64,000 nucleotides of DNA from Naumovozyma dairenensis CBS 421 (taxonomy: Eukaryota; Ascomycota; Saccharomycetes; Saccharomycetales; Saccharomycetaceae). Positions 41,782 through 52,460 of this stretch are shown one piece after another. The DNA lies in assembly GCF_000227115.2 (NCBI RefSeq), contig NC_016482.1, positions 868,001 to 932,000 of the forward strand, in the 5' to 3' direction. Positions within the stretch are counted from its first letter, which is position 1. Every line of letters starts with the position of its first letter. Below the pieces are notes generated by a model, which saw only the letters and a program-made list of their open reading frames with translations, had not been told where the DNA came from and searched no databases. Position numbers and translations under genes: made by a program.

Positions 41782-42006
41782 TTGGTAATCATTAGTTCGT
41801 GTCTTTGTAGAAGACGTTGTACCAAGCTTGATATCTGTATTCTTACCATAGGATATTAATAGTACCTTATTAAAAATATCATTCCAGCATTTACCAGGTT
41901 CGGTAATCGTTTCGCGTCATATTAGAGGACATTGTACCAAACTTGATATCTACACATTTACCATAGGATATTAATAGTAATACTTACTACGAATATCGTT
42001 CCAGCA
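41782..42006. repeat. imperfect direct repeat, two 108-bp copies, period 117 bp
   Basis: Copy 1 is 41782-41889 and copy 2 is 41899-42006. Shared blocks in the same order: GGTAATC, TTGTACCAA.CTTGATATCT, TTACCATAGGATATTAATAGTA, ATATC.TTCCAGCA. The copies differ by scattered substitutions, implying an old duplication. No coding frame runs through them. Located 230 bp from tRNA-Leu. Confidence 0.85.
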
Positions 42007-42235
42007 GTTCTTAAATAATACAGAATAAAATTGAGGTATGCAATGACTTTTCTAAAATAATATGAACTATAGGTGTTTCAGCTCGAATCAATTCAGAAAG
42101 TGTCATAGGTATTACCAACCTATCTGCAATACAAACAACAGTGTCCTATTACATATGCCATCGGAAGCATCGATACTATTGGTGTACTAAAATAAGATTA
42201 TTACAAAAGCGAATAATATTGAAAAAGAAAAAAAA

Positions 42236-42352
42236 TGGTTGCTAAGAGATTCGAACTCTTGCATCTTACGATACCTGAGTGTTCCTATAGTTTTCTATAG
42301 TCAAGATTTGTTTTCTTGAATCAGGCGCCTTAGACCGCTCGGCCAAACAACC
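42236..42352 (-). tRNA. tRNA-Leu(CAA) with intron
   Basis: 117 bp on the minus strand, starting GGTTGTTTGGCCGAGCGGTC and ending TCTTAGCAACCA. Anticodon CAA lies in TGATTCAAG. The intron of about 35 nt follows one base after the anticodon, beginning AAAACAAATCTTGA, where the intron pairs back with the anticodon arm as in other yeasts. The mature length is 82 nt, with a long variable arm typical of class II tRNAs. Pol III terminator T runs follow on the minus strand. Confidence 0.97.
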
Positions 42353-42987
42353 ATATTATTAAGGGTTTATTGTATAAAAGGTATGTAACAGGCCAACAAA
42401 CATTTACTTTATACCACGTGACACTGAGCATATAACCAGTAGGCGCTGAGCCTACCTTATAGGGAAACATATACCTCAAGGTATACGTATAATTGAGAGG
42501 GCACTTAAGCTAAATAGTAATTATATAATTTTATTGGAATATATGGTACATATATGTCTTATTTCCAATAGTTTTGTATAAAATATAATTAAGAAATTAT
42601 TCGAGGTATATTGCTTGGTAGGAGATATAACATATTAAACTATGTATTGGATGCAGATTAGACTGCGAGATCTGACCTTATAGGTAGATTCGTAGCAGAA
42701 TTGCTCCTCCCCGTCCTAGGACAGGAATGTAATATATATTATACACTTTACATTCGGAATAAAACTGTCCTTATATAGAAAACAAATATCGTGTTGTACG
42801 AAACCACGTGTCTGTACACTATGCGCCAGATACATTAAAATTCCGACAGAAATAAAGATTTATCAAGTAGACATAGACGGTAAAGCATTGGACAGTGCGT
42901 TATATTCACTAGAACTGAAGCCTTAAAAGGACCATTCTGTAAAATATATATTAGATATATAAATCAAAATCTAAACTTCTTATTGGA

Positions 42988-43014
42988 ATATCTGCCGTAA
43001 CGTACGGTAGATAT
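42988..43014. repeat. 27-bp near-palindrome
   Basis: ATATCTGCCGT, 5-nt centre AACGT, ACGGTAGATAT: 10 of 11 positions pair. Could be an operator or a hairpin; function unknown. Confidence 0.75.
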
Positions 43015-43047
43015 GCCGACACGACAAGGAAAAAGTGAATTTTCACG

Positions 43048-43242
43048 ATGAGATATCATCGAGAAATCAAAGATACAAGATATATATATATATATAGTAC
43101 TCTTTGGCAAATGCTGAAAGAGGACGACTGGTTATACCTTGAAAAAAGTGTTAGTAACATTGCTACACATATTTCTCCCAATTTAACTGATCCAAAGGAC
43201 AGTTATGACTTATTTCCAACACTTCTTAAAGGTAGGGTGTAG
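43048..43242 (+). CDS. possible small protein, 64 aa, unrecognised
   Basis: ATG-initiated 64-codon frame in the gap before HEM2. The first 20 residues include a TATATA-encoded YIYIYS, which suggests the true start could be the Met at residue 22 (MLKEDDWLYLEKSVSN). The remainder, ending DSYDLFPTLLKGRV, has protein-like composition. Not recognised; could be chance or a relic. Confidence 0.25.
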   Translation: MRYHREIKDTRYIYIYSTLWQMLKEDDWLYLEKSVSNIATHISPNLTDPKDSYDLFPTLLKGRV

Positions 43243-44279
43243 AATTTAAGATTATTATGAGTATTTAATTCCGGTTGCTTTCTTTATATTTTACAAATAA
43301 TAATCAATAAAGAGATATATATAACTAACTGCAATGCTTCTGATTCCACTTTCAGTCATTTTATAATCTCTCAAAATTGCTCTTTCCTCAACTTTTCTAA
43401 TCATCTGTCTATATCTTGCTTGTTACTAGTGTTTTTACTGGCTTCTCTAAGACTTTTTTATAATAGTTATATTAAATAATTATGAATTTTTGACGTTTCT
43501 TTACATTAACATGCAACGTCATCAGCAACGATCGCAAATCTCGATAAAAAGGCCATTAAAAAAGCAACATAGGATGTAGCATATTAGTTCTTTTCTCTAT
43601 TGATATAGATATCATTTACTTTAGTCATAGGATTATAACATTTATTATAATCTACTGTTAAAATTTATGCCTTTTGTTAAAGATATATTGTAATAAGATC
43701 TATAGAGCACCTAAACAATACATTAAAACACCTTTTTGAAAATACGCAGCATTACTATCTGATGAAGTAACCATATGCCAGTACTCTTCTAGACTTCAAT
43801 AAAAACTGTAAGAGGGTTTATTCTATCATGTAGACAAGCTGTATATAGGCGAGCAATTACGCCAAAGGAATATGGATATGGTTCATCGTAACCTATTCTT
43901 ACCTAGTGTGGACTTCGGTGTCATGTGTTAGTTAGCTTATGTTTGAGAAGGCATAAATTTTTATCAGAGTTCCAGGTCTAGATAGGAAATAAAATTTATG
44001 GGGGCTCTTTAGGATCTCTTTTCTATTGTATATACGTAGAGACTTGTTTATGTATTCTACCTACATAGGTTTTTCCGAAAAGCTGTGGAACGACTACGCA
44101 ATAAACGGTCAAAAAAGTGGCTCGCTTGGCGTCCTTACGTACAAGCCTAAATATTCTTTGAGCAAATAAAGGATGCGAAGAAAGATGTTGCATACTTTCC
44201 AGAGTTCATTACTTTAGTTCTTTTTAATAACTTCTATCTTTATTAATCATATAAGAACTTAGAAGAGTCCAAAGTATAG

Positions 44280-45353
<1,074 letters not shown>

Positions 45354-45795
45354 TATTACGAACGTAATGTACATACCTAATGTTATTCATGTCTATAAAA
45401 GCTGTAGTGATCCAATACTCTACATATTCTACTCTAAATATACTTCTCAGGAATATGCTCATTCATCTATAGACTATCTATGTAATTCTTCTCTGACATA
45501 TTAAAGATTTTTGATGTACTATTTAATTTCCGCGGTTAAGTTAACAATAGGCTCCGCTATGGCCCGTGGAAGTTGTGGAAGGAAACGTCCACCTTCAACG
45601 TGAAGTGCAACAAGAAAACTTCGAAGTATTTCACCTGGCAAAGCAACGTCCAATGTTTCATATACTGAATCATTGTTATACATTAAGAAGAAGGATGAAC
45701 ACGTTCCAACAAATACACCAATTAGTATCCCCTCTGGATAGAGGCTATCCAGTTTTTGGAAAGATAAAAAAACATAGAAATAATTCTAGTGAAAA
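45354..45795. other. intergenic HEM2 to flavoprotein gene
   Basis: 442 bp. A plus-strand frame from 45566 runs into the next gene in another register and is not believable. Nothing else seen. Confidence 0.5.
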
Positions 45796-46635
45796 ATGCC
45801 CTCTCAAATGGCACCATGGGTGCCCACGTTCATCCAATCGTGTAAAAACAATACTCAACAACCGTTTACTCCATTCCAATTTGCAACTATCGATGCAGTT
45901 AATAACTTACCACGAGTAAGAACTGTTGTCTTTAGAGACTTTTTATTTCACGATAAGCAAACGAATATTTTGACCTTTAATTCTGATTTGAGAAGCCATA
46001 AGCTTTGTGGTAATACTGCTTCTACACCTTTTGAGAGTTGTTTCTATTTTCCTCAGACATGGGAACAATATAGGCTTACTGGACAATGTTTTGTAATAAG
46101 CAATAATAAAGAGAAAAATCATATTCCAAAATCAATAGTTCGTAAATATGCATTGTTTTCTTCTCATAGAGATTGCCATATGCAAGGACAATCAGAAGTA
46201 GAAGAAAACGGAGAAGAACAAGAGGCGGAAGAAGAATGTGAAGAAGGAGAGAATTATGGAAATGATGAAAGCTATGAAGATTATGAAGAGGAAGAAGAAG
46301 ATGATCTGCTATGTGAAGAAGACTGGCATGCCGAAGTTAAAAGACAATGGGAGTCGTTATCTAGATCGTCTAAATCATTATATAGGAAACCTGCACCTGG
46401 AAGTCCACTAACTACTGAAACAAGTAAGAAATTGGATAAATTGCAAAGAGGTGTTGATGGGGCAAAAGAAGATGATGGTTTGGAAAATTTCGGTATAATA
46501 TGTCTATGTATTGACTCCGTTGACTATTTAAATTTGAAAGATGGTCGTGGAGGGGAAAGATGGATTTATAAGAGAATGTCAGAAGGGGACTGTTCTGATA
46601 CTGAAGCTTGGGAAGAAGAAGAAGTCTGTCCGTAA
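45796..46635 (+). CDS. pyridoxamine 5'-phosphate oxidase-like FMN-binding protein (Alr4036 type)
   Basis: The split-barrel flavoprotein family often annotated as pyridoxamine 5'-phosphate oxidase, Alr4036 family; true substrate unknown. The 279-aa product starts MPSQMAPWVPTFIQSC (the Met at residue 5 is an alternative start). It shows the expected order: PFQFATIDAVNNLPRVRTVVFRDFLF (beta strands of the FMN site), ILTFNSDLRSHKL, CFYFPQTWEQYRLTGQ, then WESLSRSSKSLYRKPAPGSP and the C-terminal FGIICLCIDSVDYLNL with ERWIYKR. Between about 134 and 178 lies a highly acidic Glu/Asp insert not typical of the family. I know no S. cerevisiae gene in this position; it marks the join between the YGL-type and YGR019-type blocks. 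Confidence 0.8.
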   Translation: MPSQMAPWVPTFIQSCKNNTQQPFTPFQFATIDAVNNLPRVRTVVFRDFLFHDKQTNILTFNSDLRSHKLCGNTASTPFESCFYFPQTWEQYRLTGQCFVISNNKEKNHIPKSIVRKYALFSSHRDCHMQGQSEVEENGEEQEAEEECEEGENYGNDESYEDYEEEEEDDLLCEEDWHAEVKRQWESLSRSSKSLYRKPAPGSPLTTETSKKLDKLQRGVDGAKEDDGLENFGIICLCIDSVDYLNLKDGRGGERWIYKRMSEGDCSDTEAWEEEEVCP

Positions 46636-47735
46636 GCAATTATTATGATATAATCTGCCATGAAATAAAGTAAGAGGGTTGTGGGTGCGAGTTCTCCAAG
46701 TATCAAATATGGAATAACATGCAATAATTCTACCACTTCCCACATTAATGATAAACCTTTTGAAACGATAGAAATGATGTATGGTACTGCTATCCGCATC
46801 ATATGACTGTAAACTATATAATTTATAACGTGAAAAATAAATGATATTACCGAATATATTGACACCGATTTTTTTCTATGTAGCCGTAATTATGGCCATT
46901 ATCAATCGCTTTTCACATGAAATATACATTGTAGGTCTGTGGTAACATGAGGGAATAAGGATTTTAATCACTTCAATAGTTAAGAAATTTTTATAATCTC
47001 AAGTCTCTCCAATCAAATAATTATTACCGAGGCCTTATTCCACTAAAGAAATCAGTAATAGATCGATTGGTATCATTTGTCTACCAACGTCACGTATAGA
47101 AAACGCTGGTAGCGCCATACTTTTTCTTTATCGGTGAACGATTTCACTTCTCTTATGTGATAACATCAATTCCTCATTCCTTCTCCAAAGTATTACTATA
47201 GTCAACATGGATAAATATTACATGTTAAAATACTTCAGATGGCTAGAGAGACAACACCATTATTCTTTGGTTGTTTCTCTGTACGTTATTTACAGCGCTA
47301 TCGTTATCGGCTATCAAAGAAAACGTTGACATTTGTCAAACAAGTGTAAAGTTATCACGCTATCTAATTATTGTTATCTGACAGCATAGAACAAACACTG
47401 GAAGAAAATACCTATCAAGATCTCGATTGTATCGTTCAGTTGTTTATTGGTACGACGACTGTAAACTGCGAGTATTTTTGACTCAGATCTCTCTATGAAC
47501 CTTATCTAAATCAGCTATGTAGATTTAGGAGTACATCAGAAACATCCTATTGAAAATGAGAATAATAAAGGGCGCATTTCGGACTTGTTAGGAGACTATT
47601 TAAAGGCACATATCCCTCTATTTCTAAAAGAATCTTATTTAAGAACGGTTTCTTCTACCTTTTACGATATGTAGAAGATACTCAGGATAATAAAACCAAA
47701 CACAAGCTTATCCATTATACAAATTTACCTTCCTA
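46636..47735. other. UGA1 promoter region / synteny junction
   Basis: 1.1 kb between the flavoprotein gene and UGA1. The UGA1-proximal 600 bp holds seven GATAA cores. No coding frame recognised. Confidence 0.6.
47128..47712. promoter_or_regulatory. cluster of GATA-factor sites upstream of UGA1
   Basis: GATAA or TTATC cores at 47128, 47159, 47304, 47352, 47374, 47502 and 47708. GATA factors Gln3/Gat1 (activators) and Dal80/Gzf3 (repressors) control nitrogen-catabolite genes, including UGA1. Seven in about 585 bp is roughly three times what this base composition would give by chance. A CCGNNNNCGG-type Uga3 site was not found by eye. Confidence 0.55.
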
Positions 47736-49160
47736 ATGACTCCCGCTGAATCATACTACCCAACTGAACCTTCTGTACCAACTGTTTTGACAGAAACTGT
47801 TCCTGGCCAATTCACTCTAAAAGCCATGAGCCAATTGGGTGAGGTATTTGACGTAAGACCATCGTATTTTGTTGCAGACTTTGAAAAATCTATTGGTAAC
47901 TACATCGTGGATGTGGATGGTAACACATACCTAGATTTATATGCCCAAATTGCATCGATTGCATTGGGCTATAACAATCCTGCTTTAATTGAAGTAGCTA
48001 AGTCTCCTGAGATGATTCGCGCCTTAGTAGATCGTCCAGCTTTAGGTAATTTTCCTTCTAAGGATTTGGAATCAATGTTGAAACAAATCTTAAAATTTGC
48101 ACCAAAGGGACAAGATCATGTTTGGTCAGGTTTATCAGGTGCAGATGCTAATGAATTGGCATTTAAAGCTGCATTCATGTATTATAAAAATAAACAAAGA
48201 CAAGGTAAGGATTTCACAAAAGAGGAAAATGAATCTGTCATGAACAATTTACCTCCAGGATCTCCAGATTTGGCTGTTCTTTCTTTCAAGAGAGCGTTCC
48301 ATGGTAGATTGTTTGCTTCTGGCTCTGCTACTTGTTCTAAACCAATTCATAAATTGGATTTACCTGCTTTCCGTTGGCCTCATGCTGAGTTTCCAAGTTA
48401 CAAATATCCATTAGGCGACAAAGCTAATGCAGAATTTAATCAAAGAGAAGATGATCGTTGTTTGAAGAATGTGGAAGAATTAATCAAAACTTGGCCGATT
48501 CCTGTTGCTGCATTGTTGATTGAACCAATTCAATCAGAAGGTGGTGACAATCATGCATCTAAGTATTTCTTACAAGGTTTAAGAGATTTGACTTTGAAGT
48601 ATAATGTTGTTTATATTATTGACGAAGTTCAAACTGGTGTTGGTTCCACTGGTAAGTTTTGGTGTCATGAATATGCTGATATTACACCTCCAGTTGATTT
48701 GGTTACTTTTTCAAAGAAATTCCAAAGTGCTGGTTATTTTTTCCATGATCCTGCGTTTATTCCAAGTGCCCCATATAGACAATTCAATACTTGGTGTGGT
48801 GAACCTGCAAGAATGTTAATTGCAGGTGCCATTGGTGAAGAGATTGTGAAGAATGATTTGTTAAGCCAATGTTCTAGAGTTGGTGCTTATATGTTTAAGA
48901 AACTAGAAGGATTACAGAAGGAACATCCTACTTTATTTCATAATTTAAGAGGTAAAGACAGAGGAACATTTATTGCTTGGGACTTGCCATCATCTGAACA
49001 AAGAGATCTATTATTGAAGACACTCAGAGCTAATGGTTGTAATGTCGGAGGTTGTTCAACGAACGCTGTCAGATTAAGACCATCTTTGACATTTGAAGAG
49101 AAACATTGTGATATATTCATTAATGTTTTGGCCAAATCAATCGCGCAAGTCTTGGTCTAG
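47736..49160 (+). CDS. UGA1: GABA transaminase Uga1
   Basis: Transfers the amino group of 4-aminobutyrate to 2-oxoglutarate, giving succinate semialdehyde and glutamate; uses PLP; a GABA-shunt enzyme acting in the cytosol. The 474-aa protein (471 in S. cerevisiae) shows the class III aminotransferase fold: YLDLYAQIASIALGYNNP (N-terminal), HVWSGLSGADANELAFKAAF (PLP phosphate site), IEPIQSEGGDNHAS, VVYIIDEVQTGVGSTGKFW (Asp to the PLP ring) and the Schiff-base Lys in VTFSKKFQSAG (about 326). Complete. First gene of a block collinear with YGR019W-YGR029W. Confidence 0.98.
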   Translation: MTPAESYYPTEPSVPTVLTETVPGQFTLKAMSQLGEVFDVRPSYFVADFEKSIGNYIVDVDGNTYLDLYAQIASIALGYNNPALIEVAKSPEMIRALVDRPALGNFPSKDLESMLKQILKFAPKGQDHVWSGLSGADANELAFKAAFMYYKNKQRQGKDFTKEENESVMNNLPPGSPDLAVLSFKRAFHGRLFASGSATCSKPIHKLDLPAFRWPHAEFPSYKYPLGDKANAEFNQREDDRCLKNVEELIKTWPIPVAALLIEPIQSEGGDNHASKYFLQGLRDLTLKYNVVYIIDEVQTGVGSTGKFWCHEYADITPPVDLVTFSKKFQSAGYFFHDPAFIPSAPYRQFNTWCGEPARMLIAGAIGEEIVKNDLLSQCSRVGAYMFKKLEGLQKEHPTLFHNLRGKDRGTFIAWDLPSSEQRDLLLKTLRANGCNVGGCSTNAVRLRPSLTFEEKHCDIFINVLAKSIAQVLV

Positions 49161-49380
49161 TTTATTCCACCGTATAAAACAGTCCTATAGTTCTTGCCAA
49201 AGATTCATATAGTCTTACATTTATATATATCTAGTTTCAATCTAAATTAATTTTCTCAAAAGGTTACCAGATTCTATAGCATTACGGTATAACTGTATTG
49301 TGTAGCTTAGATGTGAATTTATATGATTAAGGTAAAATTTATGTAATTTATAAGGAACGTACGTAAATGGATATATTGAT

Positions 49381-49746
49381 TTATTCTCCGAACAACTTTC
49401 TAACTCTTTTCAAAACAGAATCCTTTTCTGGGTCATAAGGATGATCCTTTGATGGGATTTCCAAAATAGCAGGGAATGGGTTTACAAATGAATCAACTTG
49501 GGACCTAATAATTTCAGCGACATGTTGATTAATTAACAATATAGCGATATCATTTCTTTCTTCAGTGTAATGTTCAAAAATTTTGGATACTTCTTCACGG
49601 GTAGTCTTACCATCTTGATATATGAAAAAATTCTTATCTGTCAAGTTACTATTGTTATTTGTCACTTGACCTATACCTGCAAGTAATAATCCAGTTGTAG
49701 TGTCTTCATCTCCTATCACTGCTATTAGCGTACGTTTATCAGCCAT
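49381..49746 (-). CDS. VMA7: V-type ATPase subunit F (Vma7)
   Basis: Part of the central rotor stalk of the V1 sector; needed for assembly and vacuolar acidification. The start is the ATG at 49746; the frame continues four codons to a GTG only. The 121-aa protein (118 in S. cerevisiae) starts [20 protein letters not shown] with the family's GDEDT loop, continues GIGQV and [43 protein letters not shown] and ends [13 protein letters not shown]. Divergent from the downstream DPC29-like gene as in YGR020C/YGR021W. Confidence 0.98.
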   Translation of the reverse strand: MADKRTLIAVIGDEDTTTGLLLAGIGQVTNNNSNLTDKNFFIYQDGKTTREEVSKIFEHYTEERNDIAILLINQHVAEIIRSQVDSFVNPFPAILEIPSKDHPYDPEKDSVLKRVRKLFGE

Positions 49747-50129
49747 TGTATTTTCCACAGTTGATATTTTGGTATCTTTATCCTTGTTCTTATTTCAATA
49801 CCGCTAGGTCAAGTAAAGCAATGTATGAATATATGTATGGCCCATTCAACAATCACTTCATCATTGATAAGGTACTATTTTTTCAAAGTGAAATTGTGTT
49901 GCAACATCATGAACCTTTGAATTTTTCTTCGCGAATAGACAGACAATTTAGTTTAGTCCGAAATGGATTGCGAAATGCATACGTACGTACGTACGGTATC
50001 TACGAAACGGAAGCTGAATGTCTTGACAAGTAAGGTTAAAAAGATGAAGGATACATCCATTTAAAGATGGTAACCTCTTCATAGGTCCTTACGGCCAGTA
50101 CATTACAAGAATTCAATTTCCTCTCAACC
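49747..50129. other. divergent promoter VMA7/DPC29
   Basis: 383 bp. Contains a 16-bp run of ACGT-phase repeats (about 49979-49994) and a TTCGCGAA palindrome (about 49929). No gene seen. Confidence 0.6.
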
Positions 50130-51095
50130 ATGCTGCAGCGAATATTAAAAAGAGGGCCTTGTTACGTAAAAAGAACAGCACAGGCATTGGGACTTGCGTC
50201 TCGAACTTTTAATACGTTAAATAATATTACGCATTCAGGTCATAACAAATGGTCGACAATAAAGCATCAAAAGATGAAGAATGATGCGATAAAGAATAAA
50301 GCTGCTAACAAGATATCCTTACAGATTACATCTGCAGTTAAAGCTAATGATACTACGTCTTTGAATAACTTAGTGGAATTAGCTATGAAGAGTAATATAC
50401 CGAAGAGAGTTGTAGAGAATGCAATAAATAAGGGTAAAATTGGTACTATTGGTGATGGTAGTGAAAATAATAATCTTTGTATGTATGAAGGAATCGGACC
50501 TGGAGGTGTAGCATTTGTAGTGGAATGTTCCACTGATAATAAGAATAGAACTGTCGGGTTGGTTAGAAGTGCCTTTTTGAAGGCGAATGGGTCCATGACT
50601 CCGACTTCTTATTTATTTGATGTGAAGGGTTATTTGCTGGTGGTTCCACCTAAGGAATTGGATAATGAAGAGAAAGTCTTTGAGAAAAGTATTGAAATTG
50701 ATGGTATAGAAGACATCGAGTTATTAAAGGGAGAAGAAGAAGGAGACGAGAATAGAGATTCTACAACAATAAGAAGTGTTAGTGATACAAAACAGGGCGT
50801 TGACAATAATGAGAATTTGGCAGGAGAGAAGTACTATGAAATTATTGTAGGCGATCCGGCCGATACTAGTCAGGTAGCTAACGAACTTCAAAGGGAAGGT
50901 TTCACAATAGAACAACAAATTGGTAACAAGTACATTGCCAAAGATGATATGAAGGTTAATATAGATGATGAAAACGTTATGGAGCGATTACAGAAGTTAA
51001 TCTCACAATTAGAAGCTATTGATGAATTTCGAGGATTCTATACCAACTGCGATGCTGTACAGCAATCATTCAAAACACCACTAGCACAGGCGTAA
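50130..51095 (+). CDS. DPC29: mitochondrial YebC/TACO1-family protein (YGR021W, Dpc29-like)
   Basis: The YebC/TACO1 family helps mitochondrial ribosomes translate selected proteins; the yeast member Dpc29 is a mitochondrial ribosome-associated factor. The 321-aa protein (about 290 in S. cerevisiae) has a basic, Arg/Lys-rich presequence (MLQRILKRGPCYVKRTAQAL), then the family start HSGHNKWSTIKHQKMKND (about 36-53), helical domain 1, NIPKRVVENAINKGK, YEGIGPGGVAFVVECSTDN and NRTVGLVRSAFLKANG. An acidic insert (about 198-230) explains the extra length. Position between VMA7 and MTL1 agrees with YGR021W. Confidence 0.93.
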   Translation: MLQRILKRGPCYVKRTAQALGLASRTFNTLNNITHSGHNKWSTIKHQKMKNDAIKNKAANKISLQITSAVKANDTTSLNNLVELAMKSNIPKRVVENAINKGKIGTIGDGSENNNLCMYEGIGPGGVAFVVECSTDNKNRTVGLVRSAFLKANGSMTPTSYLFDVKGYLLVVPPKELDNEEKVFEKSIEIDGIEDIELLKGEEEGDENRDSTTIRSVSDTKQGVDNNENLAGEKYYEIIVGDPADTSQVANELQREGFTIEQQIGNKYIAKDDMKVNIDDENVMERLQKLISQLEAIDEFRGFYTNCDAVQQSFKTPLAQA

Positions 51096-51561
51096 CAATA
51101 AAACATTTTTTCTTGTACATATATAGATATAAAAAACGGCAAACTTATAAACTTATAAACTTATAAATATATTCCTCAAAAAGATAAAAATAACACACTA
51201 ACTATTTTTTACAACCGAAAGAGGGGAAAAAACGAAACGGAGCTCCCCTAATTCAAAGTATTTTATTAGCGGGAACACTACGAAGACACATACGCACGTA
51301 CGTTGCTTGTACCTTCAGAGGGATTCATAAAATCTCACTACCCATTACTTTTTGATCGAAAAAGTCTGATTTGAATCCAAAAATATGGACTCTCTTCTAT
51401 AAATCAAACCAGAGAATGACACCCTACACTGGAGACCATACCATACCATACCACAGACAAAACACCGTTTGCTTTGTTCTTTCCTCCCTTCCCCTCCCTT
51501 TCCCCCTTTGGGTAAACTTTCATAAGCGCGCACCACCTGGGTAGACTGTTAAAAATAGCCG

Positions 51562-51585
51562 CCCGTGTGGGTACCCGTGTGGGTG
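51562..51585. repeat. two 12-bp GC-rich repeats resembling Rap1/telomeric sequence
   Basis: CCCGTGTGGGTA followed at once by CCCGTGTGGGTG, then CCCGCGGGC. The GTGTGGGT core resembles yeast telomeric repeats and Rap1 sites. Likely a promoter-binding cluster or a microsatellite. Confidence 0.7.
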
Positions 51586-51600
51586 CCCGCGGGCTTTGAA

Positions 51601-51625
51601 GTTGCTGTTGCTGTTGCTGTTGCTG
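51601..51625. repeat. GTTGCT hexamer microsatellite
   Basis: Four tandem GTTGCT units; the other strand reads as (CAGCAA)n, i.e. encodes Gln, but no gene is present. Confidence 0.9.
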
Positions 51626-51672
51626 ATCGAAGTTTTTTATTTTCGTCATTCCGTCATTTTCCTTTCAAAGAT

Positions 51673-51721
51673 CCCGTCGCCCGTCGCCCGTCGTCCGTTA
51701 GCCGTTAGCCGTTACCCGTTG
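51673..51721. repeat. 7-bp x 7 minisatellite upstream of MTL1
   Basis: Seven consecutive heptamers: CCCGTCG three times, TCCGTTA, GCCGTTA twice, CCCGTTG. All share xCCGTyx, so the array shows gradual drift along its length. Confidence 0.9.
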
Positions 51722-52460
51722 GCGCGACCCCGTACAACACCTGTACGGTACTGGACTGACCGCGAAATATTTTTTTTTTACTGTGATACTCACTCATTGT
51801 TCTGTTTAGTTGGTGCCTATTTATACATTTATACATATAGCTCAAAACACTTGTAAGACAAGCCTTTCCAAAGAGATTACTACTAAAAGTTCAATTTCTC
51901 GAGCAATACTCATCTTTGTCAGAGACTCACCATCTTAAGTCTACTTCATATACATCATCATATATTGGTCTCTCCAATTTGCGTGTTGCTTGTATTTTGG
52001 ATCTTTGGGAAACTCCAGATCTATATGATACACACAACCTGCATACATCATCGTCAACTCACAACGACAATACTCGAGAAAATACCACCAATTTCTGTTT
52101 GTCCATATATTTTGATCCCCTTTAACAATTAGCATTGGTCATAAAAGTTTTCCTTTCCCTTTTTCTTTTCAGTTCTTCCTTTTCTTCCTCGTTTAACCTT
52201 AAATTTCGTTTTTACTAATTTCTCTTCGATCACTGTCATTTTTTTCAAAGTATCGAAAAACATATCGATCATATTAAAGCTAATTTTCCTTCCAGTTTAA
52301 TTCAATTCAAGTTCATTAAATACCCCTCCGTTTATTTTCAATTTCCAAGTAAGACAACATTTACGTTTATTTCTCCTTTTTAACTTAAAAAACATATTTT
52401 TATTTTTATAGAATTTTCAACACATTATCAATTGCATATCCAATCAAAATAATAATAATA

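Larger units (their letters stand above)
41016..42235. other. intergenic RSR1 to tRNA-Leu with repeat and hairpin
   Basis: 1.2 kb. Contains a GTACGTACGTAC tract (about 41301), a perfect 9-bp stem hairpin (41720-41744) and a two-copy 108-bp direct repeat (41782-42006). No coding frame. Confidence 0.6.
51096..52460. other. MTL1 promoter region with GC-rich tandem repeats
   Basis: 1.4 kb. Holds ACTTATAA repeats (about 51144-51165), an ACCAT pentamer repeat (about 51436-51452), two 12-bp CCCGTGTGGGTA/G units (51562-51585), GTTGCT repeats (51601-51625) and a 7-bp x 7 minisatellite (51673-51721). No coding frame with protein character. Confidence 0.6.

Noticed and set aside
42415..42422. CACGTGAC as a centromere CDEI
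   Set aside because: No AT-only 80-bp tract ending in a CCGAA-type CDEIII on the required side; that side is the tRNA-Leu gene. A plain Cbf1 site is likelier.
44070..44084. TTTTTCCGAAAAG as a CDEIII
   Set aside because: Only a partial match, and no CDEI about 90 bp away.
45566..45919. 117-codon plus-strand ORF before and into the flavoprotein gene
   Set aside because: Overlaps the conserved flavoprotein frame in another register and has no family features.
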